Shown piece after piece: positions 1 through 6,330 of a stretch of DNA of 12,230 nucleotides; positions within the stretch are counted from its first letter, which is position 1; the number at the start of each line of letters is the position of its first letter. The DNA is from CAZYWA01 sp964650975 [NCBI: uncultured bacterium]. Lineage in GTDB: Bacteria; JADJOY01. The position numbers were made by a program, and so were the translations under genes. Under the pieces are notes generated by a model. The model did no database searches. It worked only from the letters and a program-made list of their open reading frames with translations, and was not told where the DNA came from. The stretch lies in contig CAZYWA010000211.1 in the NCBI GenBank assembly GCA_964650975.1, forward strand, positions 1 to 12,230. Reading direction: 5' to 3'.

Positions 1-371
1 CCGGTGTAGAGGACGTCGTCGACCAGCACCACCGTGATGCCGTCGATCTCGAACGGGATCTCGGTGGGACCGATGATCGGGTGCGCGCCGGCGCGGTCGA
101 GATCGTCGCGGTAGAGGGTGATGTCGACGACCCCGATCGGTACCTGCGTGCCGGGACGCGCGGCGTCGAGACGCGCCGCGATGCGCCGCGCGAGATGAAC
201 GCCGCCCCGCCGGATACCCACCAGCGCCAGCTCGCCGGGCTCCGGGTTGCGCTCTGCGATCGCCTCGGCGATCGAATCGAGGGCCGACTCGATCCCGGCG
301 TGGTCGAGGAGCACCCGGGTCAGCGTGTATCCGCGGGGAAGCCGCCGCGCTGAAGTCGCCGGGGTGGTCAT
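1..371 (-). CDS. pyrR: PyrR, bifunctional pyrimidine regulator / uracil phosphoribosyltransferase (3' end beyond window)
   Basis: The first 123 codons of PyrR are visible; the rest lies beyond the left edge. PyrR proteins bind pyr mRNA leaders in response to UMP/UTP and often also convert uracil plus PRPP to UMP in the cytoplasm. Seen here: an N-terminal helix region, the segment LVGIRRGGVHLARRI, then DITLYRDDL, then the PRPP-binding signature VVLVDDVLYTG at about residues 113-123, interrupted by the window end. The order and spacing match the family, which is about 180 residues long. I start at ATG 369-371; a possible ribosome site GGTGA sits only three bases upstream, so it is not a strong one. 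The gene follows its own promoter and a leader with an intrinsic terminator, which fits autoregulation. In other bacteria pyrB and pyrC often follow pyrR; they are not visible here. Confidence 0.93.
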   Translation of the reverse strand, partial: MTTPATSARRLPRGYTLTRVLLDHAGIESALDSIAEAIAERNPEPGELALVGIRRGGVHLARRIAARLDAARPGTQVPIGVVDITLYRDDLDRAGAHPIIGPTEIPFEIDGITVVLVDDVLYT

Positions 372-388
372 GGGTCACCGCTCTGGTT

Positions 389-421
389 AAAAAAAAACCT
401 CCCTCCCGTTGGGAGGCGAGG
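389..421 (-). terminator. Intrinsic terminator / candidate attenuator in the pyrR leader
   Basis: On the minus strand a hairpin with arms 418-421+411-416 and 398-401+402-407 (one bulged base at 417, loop 408-410) is followed at once by nine T residues (397 to 389). The core is CCTCCC-AAC-GGGAGG. It lies 17 bases before the pyrR start codon. It may end transcripts from the glycosyltransferase gene, act as the pyrR attenuator, or both. Its position between promoter and start codon favours an attenuator. Confidence 0.82.
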
Positions 422-422
422 T

Positions 423-480
423 CGGGTCGAAACCCGCGCGGCGCCCGTGCTCATCGGCCGCCTCACGAAGAACCGCCGAT
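423..480 (-). promoter_or_regulatory. Structured pyrR leader with PyrR-binding-loop-like hairpin
   Basis: Two inverted repeats precede the terminator. The outer one pairs 475-480 with 453-458 (ATCGGC/GCCGAT) around a 16-base loop that contains GTGAGGC, close to the 3' half of the known PyrR-binding consensus (GNGAGGY). The inner one is CGGGT-TTCG-ACCCG at 423-436. The segment 458-464 (GAGGCGG) can also pair with 413-419, the 5' arm of the terminator, which would give an antiterminator. This matches the logic of PyrR attenuation, but the fit to the binding-loop consensus is partial. The outer hairpin requires transcription to begin upstream of 480. Confidence 0.45.
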
Positions 481-509
481 TTTGTAGCACTCGACTCGGG
501 GCTCGTCAA
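481..509 (-). promoter_or_regulatory. Probable sigma-70 promoter for pyrR
   Basis: On the minus strand TTGACG (509-504) and TACAAA (486-481) are separated by exactly 17 bases, with 5/6 and 4/6 matches to the consensus. The -35 box overlaps the TGA stop of the upstream glycosyltransferase gene. A start near 474 would give a leader of about 100 bases containing the terminator. This is the only convincing promoter I see in the window. If the true start is near 474, the outer leader hairpin (453-480) could not form in this transcript. Confidence 0.5.
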
Positions 510-1723
510 TTTCCACGCGCATCCGGCGCCGTCGGCGATTCAGAGCGCGGGACGGGAGGCGACGCGGCTTCCTCCAGCGCGCGCCGATATCCCGCCGTCA
601 CCTGCTCCCACGAGCAGGTGGCGCGGACGAAATCCTGTCCGGAACGCCCGTGCTCGGCGAGCTCGGGGGCGTCGCCCTCGGCCAGCTCGAGCACGCGGTC
701 GAACTCCTCGCCCGAGCCGTAGAGAAACCCGCCGTGCGATCGATTGATCTGCGCGGCCAGCACGTCCGATCCTCGCTGGGCCAGCACCGGACGCGCCCGC
801 GCCCACGCCTCGAGCGCCACGATCGAGAGGCTCTCGAAGAGCGAGGGCTGCACCACGATCCGCGCGTGCGCCAGCAACCGGTCGCGCTCTTCCTCGGAGA
901 CGAAGCCCGTCCTCCGCACTCCCTCGATCTCGGGAAGCTCCATCGCGGCCTCTCCCGCGAGCACCAGCTCGAGCCGCGAGCCGCGCCGGCGATACGCGGT
1001 GAAGCGCTCGAGCAGCTCGGGAATCCCTTTCGAGGGATCGAGCCGCCCGAGATAGAGCAGATAGCGCGTGCCGGGGTCGACCGAGGTCGGCCACGGAACC
1101 GGCGCGTCGAGCCGCGGGAGGTCCACGCCGTAGCCGACCACTTGCGACGGCACTGGATTGCGCGGCACCACCCGCTCGACCAGCGCTTGCTCCTCGGGCG
1201 TTTGATAGACGAGCTGACGAGGCAGCCGGAGCAGATTCTTGAAGGTGCGTAGGTAAAGCGGCGCCTCGTTGTGCGCGAGCGGCACCAGCACGGCATGCCC
1301 CGGCGCGATCGCGAGCCCGTGAACCGTGGGCGCGTAGAGATACGTGAAGAAGAGCACCGCCTCGAAGTCGCCGAGCGTGCGCCACATCTCGCGGTAGAGG
1401 GCCGGCGTGTCGGGGCCCTGCAGGCGGACCCAGTCGAGCTCCGCCGCGAGCGTCGGCCGGCTCGCGAAGAGCGCCTGGCTGGCGAGGCGAAAGGATTCCG
1501 CGCTCCGCTCGCGAGCCACCGGAAAGCGGCGGATCCGCACTCCGTCGAGCACTTCCTCGCCCGGCTCGAACTCGTTCCGCCAGGTCACGTAGTCCCGTGC
1601 CGTGGTGGTGAGCACCGTGACGTCGTCGCGGAGTGCCAGCCGCGTGCACACCTCGCGCGCGAGGCGCTCCGCCCCGCCCGCGACCGACGTGCCATAACGC
1701 TGCACGACCGCCGCGACTCTCAC
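506..1723 (-). CDS. GT4-family glycosyltransferase (single domain)
   Basis: A 405-residue retaining glycosyltransferase of GT-B fold, probably cytoplasmic or on the inner face of the membrane, transferring a sugar from a nucleotide donor to a glycan. Seen: an N-terminal acceptor-domain start VAAVVQRYGTSVAGGAERL, the family block VLTTTARDYVTW (about 37-48), FFTYLYAPTVHGL, then the donor domain with YLLYLGRLDPSKG (221-233) and the GT4 E-x7-E motif at E297/E305 (FESLSIVALE). The last 20 or so residues are Pro/Ser-rich and look disordered. I start at GTG 1723-1721, which overlaps the upstream stop as GTGA and puts the VVQRYG strand at the expected N-terminus. It is a clear paralogue of the second half of the tandem glycosyltransferase at 2445-4736. 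Sugar specificity cannot be read from the sequence. Confidence 0.9.
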   Translation of the reverse strand: MRVAAVVQRYGTSVAGGAERLAREVCTRLALRDDVTVLTTTARDYVTWRNEFEPGEEVLDGVRIRRFPVARERSAESFRLASQALFASRPTLAAELDWVRLQGPDTPALYREMWRTLGDFEAVLFFTYLYAPTVHGLAIAPGHAVLVPLAHNEAPLYLRTFKNLLRLPRQLVYQTPEEQALVERVVPRNPVPSQVVGYGVDLPRLDAPVPWPTSVDPGTRYLLYLGRLDPSKGIPELLERFTAYRRRGSRLELVLAGEAAMELPEIEGVRRTGFVSEEERDRLLAHARIVVQPSLFESLSIVALEAWARARPVLAQRGSDVLAAQINRSHGGFLYGSGEEFDRVLELAEGDAPELAEHGRSGQDFVRATCSWEQVTAGYRRALEEAASPPVPRSESPTAPDARGN

Positions 1724-2445
1724 GGCCCGCCGTGCTCGCCCTCGAGCGCTTCGATCCGGCGCGCCAGTCCGTCCTCCCGCACCCGCGCCGCCAGCAGCTC
1801 GCTCACCGTGCGCACCAGATCGTCGTGCGGTCCCTGCATCTCGTGAACCGCCTGTTCGAGCTTGCGCAGCGCGGCCGTGAGCTCGGCCATGCCGCGATCG
1901 TGGGTCTCGAAGTGGCGCTGGAAGGCCTCGAAGTTCGTCTGAAAGGCCCCGAAGTTCGCGTGGAAGGCCTCGAAATGGTCCTGAAACGCGCCGAAAACCC
2001 GGTTCAGATGGTGGTCGAGCACCACGCGCACCAGGTGGTTGTAATCGCCCCACAGCCGGAACACGACGCGCGCGGCCCGGTCGTTCGCGTCGCTTTGCTC
2101 GGCGGTGGTGCGGGCGAGCTGACCCTCGAGCTCGGCCTGGCGGCGCGCCAGGTCCGCGATCAGCGTGACGAGGGTCGCGTGATAGGTGCGCGACACGAAG
2201 AACCTGCGTGCGAGGCCTCGCAGCCAGCCGCCGGGGCCGCCGGTCCGCGCGGCACGCTCCGGAACACCGTCGGCCGAGGCACCCAGACCGTAGGTTTCCC
2301 GCAGGTATCCGAGCGCGCGCTCCGCGACGCTCGCCGTGCCGGTCGCGCTCGCGCTTCCGAGCCGCGTGCCGGCGAGGAGCGCCTTCATGGAGTCGTCGAA
2401 CGACTCGTCGAGCGATGTGATGCGGATCGGCTCTCGCTCGCCCAT
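1720..2445 (-). CDS. Coiled-coil protein with Phe-rich heptad repeat, unknown function
   Basis: A 241-residue protein that I do not recognise as a named family. Seen: an acidic N-terminus (SLDESFDDSMKALL), a Gly/Ala-rich linker, a basic amphipathic stretch around 71-90 (GWLRGLARRFF), a predicted helix rich in Ala, Arg and Glu (about 90-125), then residues 151-185 built from five consecutive heptads with Phe at position 1 of all five and at position 4 of the first four (FGAFQDH, FEAFHAN, FGAFQTN, FEAFQRH, FETHDRG). A further helix with leucine spacing ends the protein. There is no signal peptide or transmembrane segment. ATG 2445-2443 overlaps the previous TGA (TGATG) and has AGAGG seven bases upstream. 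Placed between two glycosyltransferases, it is probably a structural partner; that is inference. A long frame continues upstream of this start but is out of phase with the real gene there. Confidence 0.85.
   Translation of the reverse strand: MGEREPIRITSLDESFDDSMKALLAGTRLGSASATGTASVAERALGYLRETYGLGASADGVPERAARTGGPGGWLRGLARRFFVSRTYHATLVTLIADLARRQAELEGQLARTTAEQSDANDRAARVVFRLWGDYNHLVRVVLDHHLNRVFGAFQDHFEAFHANFGAFQTNFEAFQRHFETHDRGMAELTAALRKLEQAVHEMQGPHDDLVRTVSELLAARVREDGLARRIEALEGEHGGP
1908..1991 (-). repeat. Four imperfect 21-bp tandem repeats inside a CDS
   Basis: Four adjacent 21-base units (1908-1928, 1929-1949, 1950-1970, 1971-1991), each starting CGAA on the plus strand; the first three share the form CGAAGT-n9-AAGGCC. 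They encode the Phe-x-Ala-Phe heptads of the coiled-coil protein. Unit length equals one heptad, so the array can grow or shrink without a frameshift. The fourth unit is the most diverged. Confidence 0.85.
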
Positions 2446-4736
2446 CACGCGGCCTCTGCCTCGCGAGCCCGTGCATCGAGCCACAGGTAGCGGAGCCCGA
2501 CCAGGTATTTGTGGACGATCAGGTCCCAGTGATAGTGCCCGCGCACGAATTCGCGCCCGGCCCGCCCCAGTCGCGCGCGCAGCTCGGGCTCGGCGCCGAG
2601 CTTCCTCACGATCGCCTCGAACTCCTCGTAGGAGCGGTACCACAGGCCGGCGCGCGACCGGCGGCTCTGTCCCACCAGCGGCGCGCAAGAGCCGTTCGAG
2701 ATCGTGGGCGTCCCCACCAGCCACGCCTCGAGCAGCACCATCGAGAGGCTCTCCATCGGCGACGGGTTGACCAGCGCCAGGGCCGCCGCGAGGGCGTCGA
2801 ACTTCTGGCGCTCGTCCTGGACGAAGCCGAGCGCGTGAACGCCTTCGCGTCCCGAGACGTCGACTTCGCCCTTCCCGACGAACACCAGATCCGGCGCCTC
2901 GGGCCAGGTCGAGCGCAGCACGCTGTAGAAGTCGAGGATCTGCAGGCAGCCTTTGGCCGGGCTCAGCCGGCCCAGGTAGAGCAGGAAGGGCCGTTCGATT
3001 CCGGTCGACTCGCGAAACCGCGCGGCCGAATACCCCGCCGGCTCGTCGACGCCGACGCCGGTCACGATCCCGACGCCCCTCGCCCCACCCTGCGCGCCTT
3101 CGATGAGCGCGCGCTCCTCCTCGGTGTTGAAGATCATTCCCGCCGCGCGCCTCAGCGCGGCCTGGACCACGCGAAAATGAAACGGCGGCTCGTCGTGCGC
3201 CGTCGGCACCAGCAAGCTCTGGGCTCCGTGACGCAGCAGGCCGAAGACCGTCGGATAGTAGAGGTAGGTGAAGAACACGAACGCGTCGACGTCCGGCGCC
3301 CGCTCGGCGAGCGCATCGACCAGCGCCGGCGCGAACGGGCCCTGGTCGAGAAGCCAGCGCGCCTCGTCTCGGGGAGACCGATCGGCGTCCGCGAACACCT
3401 CCTCGCTCTCCCTCGAAAAGGACTCGAGATCGCGCGTGGCGAGCACCGGGAAGCGGCGGACCGGTACGCCGTTCAGCTCGGTGACCCCGGCCGGGTAAAC
3501 GCTCTCCCACGTCTCGTAATCGCGCGCCGTGGTGGTCAAGACCTCGACCTCGGCCTTGTCGCGAAGGTGCTCCGCCACCAGGCGGCAGTGGGCTTCGCTG
3601 CCGCCACTCACCTCGGGGCCGTAACGCTGCACCACGAACGCGACCCGAGGCTTTCGAACCGGCACGGCGAGCGCCGTCTCCAGCACCTGGGCCAGACGCT
3701 GCTTCACCCGCGGGGGCGAGAGCTCCTCCAGTCGCCGGCGCTGGGAATCGACCGCACTCTTTCGCACCGTGGCGTCGGTGAGCACGCGCTCCATGGCGCG
3801 CGCGACCGTCTCCGGGTCCTTGCGATCGATGAGCAACCCGCTGCCGCCCAGCGTCCACGCGACTCCGGCCTGGGCGTACGCCACCACCGGCACTCCCAGG
3901 TACATGCATTCGACCAGCGGCACGCAGTACCCCTCGTGGTCGCTCAGGCACAGGAAGAGCGCCGCCTTGCGGTAGTACGCGTTCAGGATCGACTGCGGCA
4001 CGGCGCCCTTGAGGACGATCGCTCCTTCCCCCAGGCGGTGTGCCAGGGCGCGGACGCGCTGCTCGTAGAGCGGGCTGAACGAGCCGCCGATCAATACCAG
4101 CTTCGCCTTCGAATCGCGGGTGCGCCGGTAGTGGTCGAAGCACACCATGAGATCCTCGAACCGCTTGTTCGGCCCGAGTTTCCCCACGAACAGGATCCGG
4201 TGCTCGGCTCCCGATTCGTCGATGAGCGTGTCGCCGTCGACCTCGCGGTCGAGCTTCGCCAGATCGAGCAGGATCGGCAGCACCTGCGGATCGCGGAATC
4301 CGATCCGCGCCAGCTCGCTGGCGTTGAAGCCCGAATCGCCGACCGCCACGTCCACCACCGGCGCGAGCGTGCGCAGCTCGTCCTCGCTGCGCGCCAGCAC
4401 CGCGCGGATGTGCGGTTCGAGGTCGTCGTAGAAGGAGGGCGGCGTGACGTTGTGATAGACGAGCACCTTGCGCTCCCAGGTGAGCCGCAAGAACTCGCTC
4501 AGCGGAGACGCCACGCTGTAGTGATAGAGGATCACGTTCCGCGGATCCTCGTAGTGCGGATACTCGTGGTACCGGTGGGCCTCGCCAGCGAGCGACGGAT
4601 CCACGTTCTCGGCGAAGATCTCCGAGGGGTGGCCCAAGGCGCGGATCGCGTCGCGCATCGCGCGCGTCACGTTGCCGATCGCGTCGCCGGGATTGAGCGT
4701 GGGCAGGAACTGGTGAACCGCGACCGGCGAGCCCAT
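2445..4736 (-). CDS. Tandem GT4 glycosyltransferase, two complete domains in one chain
   Basis: A 763-residue fusion of two GT-B glycosyltransferases. Domain 1 (about 1-360) begins HQFLPTLNPGDAIGN, has the donor-domain start ILFVGKLGPNKRFEDL (181-196) and an E-x7-E motif at E268/E276 (HEGYCVPLVE). Domain 2 (about 362-745) begins VAFVVQRYGPEVSGGSE, has FLLYLGRLSPAKG (584-596) and E-x7-E at E662/E670 (MESLSMVLLE). Both catalytic motifs are intact, so both domains could act. Domain 2 is homologous to the glycosyltransferase at 506-1723; domain 1 belongs to a different GT4 subgroup. The usual GT4 protein is about 350-420 residues, so this is about double length. I choose ATG 4736-4734, which overlaps the upstream stop as TGATG; TTG 4739 would add one residue. 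Two-domain GT4 polymerases such as WbdA make repeating O-polysaccharide, a possible but unproved role here. Confidence 0.9.
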   Translation of the reverse strand: MGSPVAVHQFLPTLNPGDAIGNVTRAMRDAIRALGHPSEIFAENVDPSLAGEAHRYHEYPHYEDPRNVILYHYSVASPLSEFLRLTWERKVLVYHNVTPPSFYDDLEPHIRAVLARSEDELRTLAPVVDVAVGDSGFNASELARIGFRDPQVLPILLDLAKLDREVDGDTLIDESGAEHRILFVGKLGPNKRFEDLMVCFDHYRRTRDSKAKLVLIGGSFSPLYEQRVRALAHRLGEGAIVLKGAVPQSILNAYYRKAALFLCLSDHEGYCVPLVECMYLGVPVVAYAQAGVAWTLGGSGLLIDRKDPETVARAMERVLTDATVRKSAVDSQRRRLEELSPPRVKQRLAQVLETALAVPVRKPRVAFVVQRYGPEVSGGSEAHCRLVAEHLRDKAEVEVLTTTARDYETWESVYPAGVTELNGVPVRRFPVLATRDLESFSRESEEVFADADRSPRDEARWLLDQGPFAPALVDALAERAPDVDAFVFFTYLYYPTVFGLLRHGAQSLLVPTAHDEPPFHFRVVQAALRRAAGMIFNTEEERALIEGAQGGARGVGIVTGVGVDEPAGYSAARFRESTGIERPFLLYLGRLSPAKGCLQILDFYSVLRSTWPEAPDLVFVGKGEVDVSGREGVHALGFVQDERQKFDALAAALALVNPSPMESLSMVLLEAWLVGTPTISNGSCAPLVGQSRRSRAGLWYRSYEEFEAIVRKLGAEPELRARLGRAGREFVRGHYHWDLIVHKYLVGLRYLWLDARAREAEAA

Positions 4737-5341
4737 CAACCGTTCCGTCCGCCACCGCCGTCGGCACCCGGCCCCGGACCGCCGCCGCGCTCGAGCAGCG
4801 CCAGCCGACGCTCGATGGTCTCGAGCTCCATGGCCTGGCGCGCCTCGATGCGCTCGAGGCGCGTGCGCAGGTCCGCTTCCATCCCGACGATCCGCCGATA
4901 CACCTCGTCGGCGTAGGAGAGCGAGGCGCGATCGAAACCCGCCTGCTGCTCGAAGAGCGCCGAGAACGCGGGCGCCAGGATCCGCCGCAGCGCCGATTTG
5001 AAGAGCACCACCAGCGGTCCTACGACCGCGCGGTGCGACTCGATTCGAGCGTGGGGATCGGGGGCGCCGATCCGGCTCAGCACCGCGAAGCTGCGCGCCA
5101 GCGCTTCGTCGGGCAACGCCGCGACCGCTCGCTCGCCACTCGCGGCCGGCAGCCCTTCGCCGGAGGGCGAGGCGGCCGCGGTCTCACTGCCGTCGAGCCG
5201 CGCTCGAACCGATTGGAGCAACGCGTCCACGTCGACGGGCGGACCTTCGGCCGCCGCCTTCGCCGAATCCTTGGCGGTCTTCGAGCCGCTCCGCGCCACC
5301 GCTCCGGTAAGGGCCGGGCTGCGCTCGGGATGATCGGACAT
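4736..5341 (-). CDS. Small coiled-coil protein, putative glycosyltransferase partner
   Basis: A 201-residue protein without a recognised catalytic domain. Seen: a low-complexity N-terminus (about 1-34), a short acidic helix DVDALLQSVRARLDG, a second variable linker, then a conserved-looking amphipathic block SHRAVVGPLVVLFKSALRR leading into ILAPAFSALFEQQAGF, followed by a C-terminal coiled coil (about 145-187, with LERIEARQAMELETIERRLALLE) and a Gly-rich tail. The block from SHR to EQQ resembles the non-catalytic stalk I associate with methyltransferases of polysaccharide clusters, here without the methyltransferase; this is from memory and needs a search. The start ATG 5341-5339 has no clear ribosome site. 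The stop overlaps the tandem glycosyltransferase start. There is no signal peptide; the amphipathic block could touch the membrane. Confidence 0.75.
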   Translation of the reverse strand: MSDHPERSPALTGAVARSGSKTAKDSAKAAAEGPPVDVDALLQSVRARLDGSETAAASPSGEGLPAASGERAVAALPDEALARSFAVLSRIGAPDPHARIESHRAVVGPLVVLFKSALRRILAPAFSALFEQQAGFDRASLSYADEVYRRIVGMEADLRTRLERIEARQAMELETIERRLALLERGGGPGPGADGGGGRNG

Positions 5342-5387
5342 GGATCGCGGGAGTCAGGCGCCGCCGCCGGGGATCTGGCGGATTCGG

Positions 5388-5404
5388 TCCTCGTCGACCG
5401 AGGA
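5388..5404. other. Small hairpin in the 68-base gap after the prenyltransferase gene
   Basis: An inverted repeat TCCTCG-TCGAC-CGAGGA (6-bp stem, 5-base loop) starts five bases beyond the prenyltransferase stop codon. No T-run follows on either strand, so it is not an intrinsic terminator. It could stabilise a processed 3' end or be chance in GC-rich DNA. Confidence 0.3.
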
Positions 5405-5409
5405 GAGCG

Positions 5410-6330
5410 TCACGAAGCTCGGCGGTAGAGGATGATGGCCGCGGTGACGAGCCAGAGCGCAATCGTAGTGATGAGGGGGGGGTCCGTCAACAGCACCCTC
5501 GATGGGTTTCCGCCCTGCCCTTTCTGGTGCACCAGGTAGAGATAGCGGAAGATTCCGTACAGCACGAACGGCACGGTGAGGTAGAGATGCCGCACGTGCA
5601 GCTTGCTCGCGACCTCGGGCGACAGCGTGTAGAGGCAGTAGGCGACCACCGTCGACGCCGTCACCACCGAGATCATCTGATCCAGGAAATACGGGCTGTA
5701 CTCCTCGAGGATCGGCCGGTGCTCGGACGCGCGGCCTTCCAGCAGCACCAGCTCGTGGCGCCGCTTCCCGAAGCCCAGGAAGAGCGCCAGCAAGATCGTG
5801 CAGATCACCAGCCACGGTGAGACCTCGACCCCGATCACCACGCCACCCGCCACCGCGCGCAGCACGAACCCGGACGCCAGCGTCATCACGTCGAGGATCA
5901 CCACGTGCTTGAGCTTCATGGTGTAGGCGACGTTCACCAGCGCATACACCGTCAGCACCAGCGCGAAGTGCCGATCGAGCAGCAACGCTCCGACCAGTGC
6001 CATGACGGTCAGCGCGGCGCAGCCGAGTCTGGCGATCGGCACCGGAAGCTCGCCGCTCGCGATGGGCCGGCTCGCCTTTTCCGGGTGACGCCGGTCCTCC
6101 TCGAGATCGAAGAGGTCGTTCCACAAATAGACCGCGCTGGCCATCAGACACCACAGCGCGAACGCCGTGCACACCACGGCGAATCGCCGCGGATCATCGA
6201 GCTTTTGCGCGAACACGATCGCCGCGAACAGCAATCCGTTCTTCACCCACTGGTGGGGACGCATCGACGCGAAGAGCGCCGCCCACATCGACCGCGGCGA
6301 GGCGCGTCCCGGAGTGGCGACGCCGTTCAC
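5410..6330 (-). CDS. UbiA-family polyprenyl-phosphate phosphoribosyltransferase (decaprenyl-phosphate type)
   Basis: A 306-residue integral membrane prenyltransferase. Family members of this subtype move 5-phosphoribose from PRPP to decaprenyl phosphate, the first step toward lipid-linked ribose or arabinose. Seen, with numbering from GTG: MRPHQWVKN at about 23-31, the first Asp-rich motif NDLFDLEED (71-79) followed by RRHPEKASRPIASG, the second conserved loop YTMKLKHVVILD (136-147), and FGKRRHELVLLEG, all typical of this subtype, with eight or nine hydrophobic segments. GTG 6330-6328 overlaps the upstream stop as GTGA and has GGTGGG upstream; ATG 6288 (292 residues) has no ribosome site, so I prefer GTG although both are possible. 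The epimerase genes dprE1/dprE2 are not in the window. A UbiA enzyme with another acceptor is the main alternative. Confidence 0.85.
   Translation of the reverse strand: MNGVATPGRASPRSMWAALFASMRPHQWVKNGLLFAAIVFAQKLDDPRRFAVVCTAFALWCLMASAVYLWNDLFDLEEDRRHPEKASRPIASGELPVPIARLGCAALTVMALVGALLLDRHFALVLTVYALVNVAYTMKLKHVVILDVMTLASGFVLRAVAGGVVIGVEVSPWLVICTILLALFLGFGKRRHELVLLEGRASEHRPILEEYSPYFLDQMISVVTASTVVAYCLYTLSPEVASKLHVRHLYLTVPFVLYGIFRYLYLVHQKGQGGNPSRVLLTDPPLITTIALWLVTAAIILYRRAS

Noticed and set aside
81-353. A 90-codon plus-strand open frame at the left edge
   Set aside because: It is antisense to pyrR, whose PRPP-binding motif is clear on the minus strand.
1908-1991. The 21-bp repeats as a CRISPR array or protein-binding iterons
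   Set aside because: There are no spacers, the units are directly adjacent, in frame with the coding sequence, and each encodes one heptad.
2446-4767. Upstream extension of the Phe-heptad protein to about 1015 residues on the minus strand
   Set aside because: The extension overlaps the tandem glycosyltransferase out of frame and reads as Arg/Gly/Ala-rich nonsense. Sense begins at ATG 2445, which has a ribosome site and a TGATG overlap.
2511-4916. An 801-codon open frame on the plus strand
   Set aside because: It is antisense to the tandem glycosyltransferase, whose two catalytic motifs prove the minus-strand frame; the product is low-complexity and Arg/His-rich.
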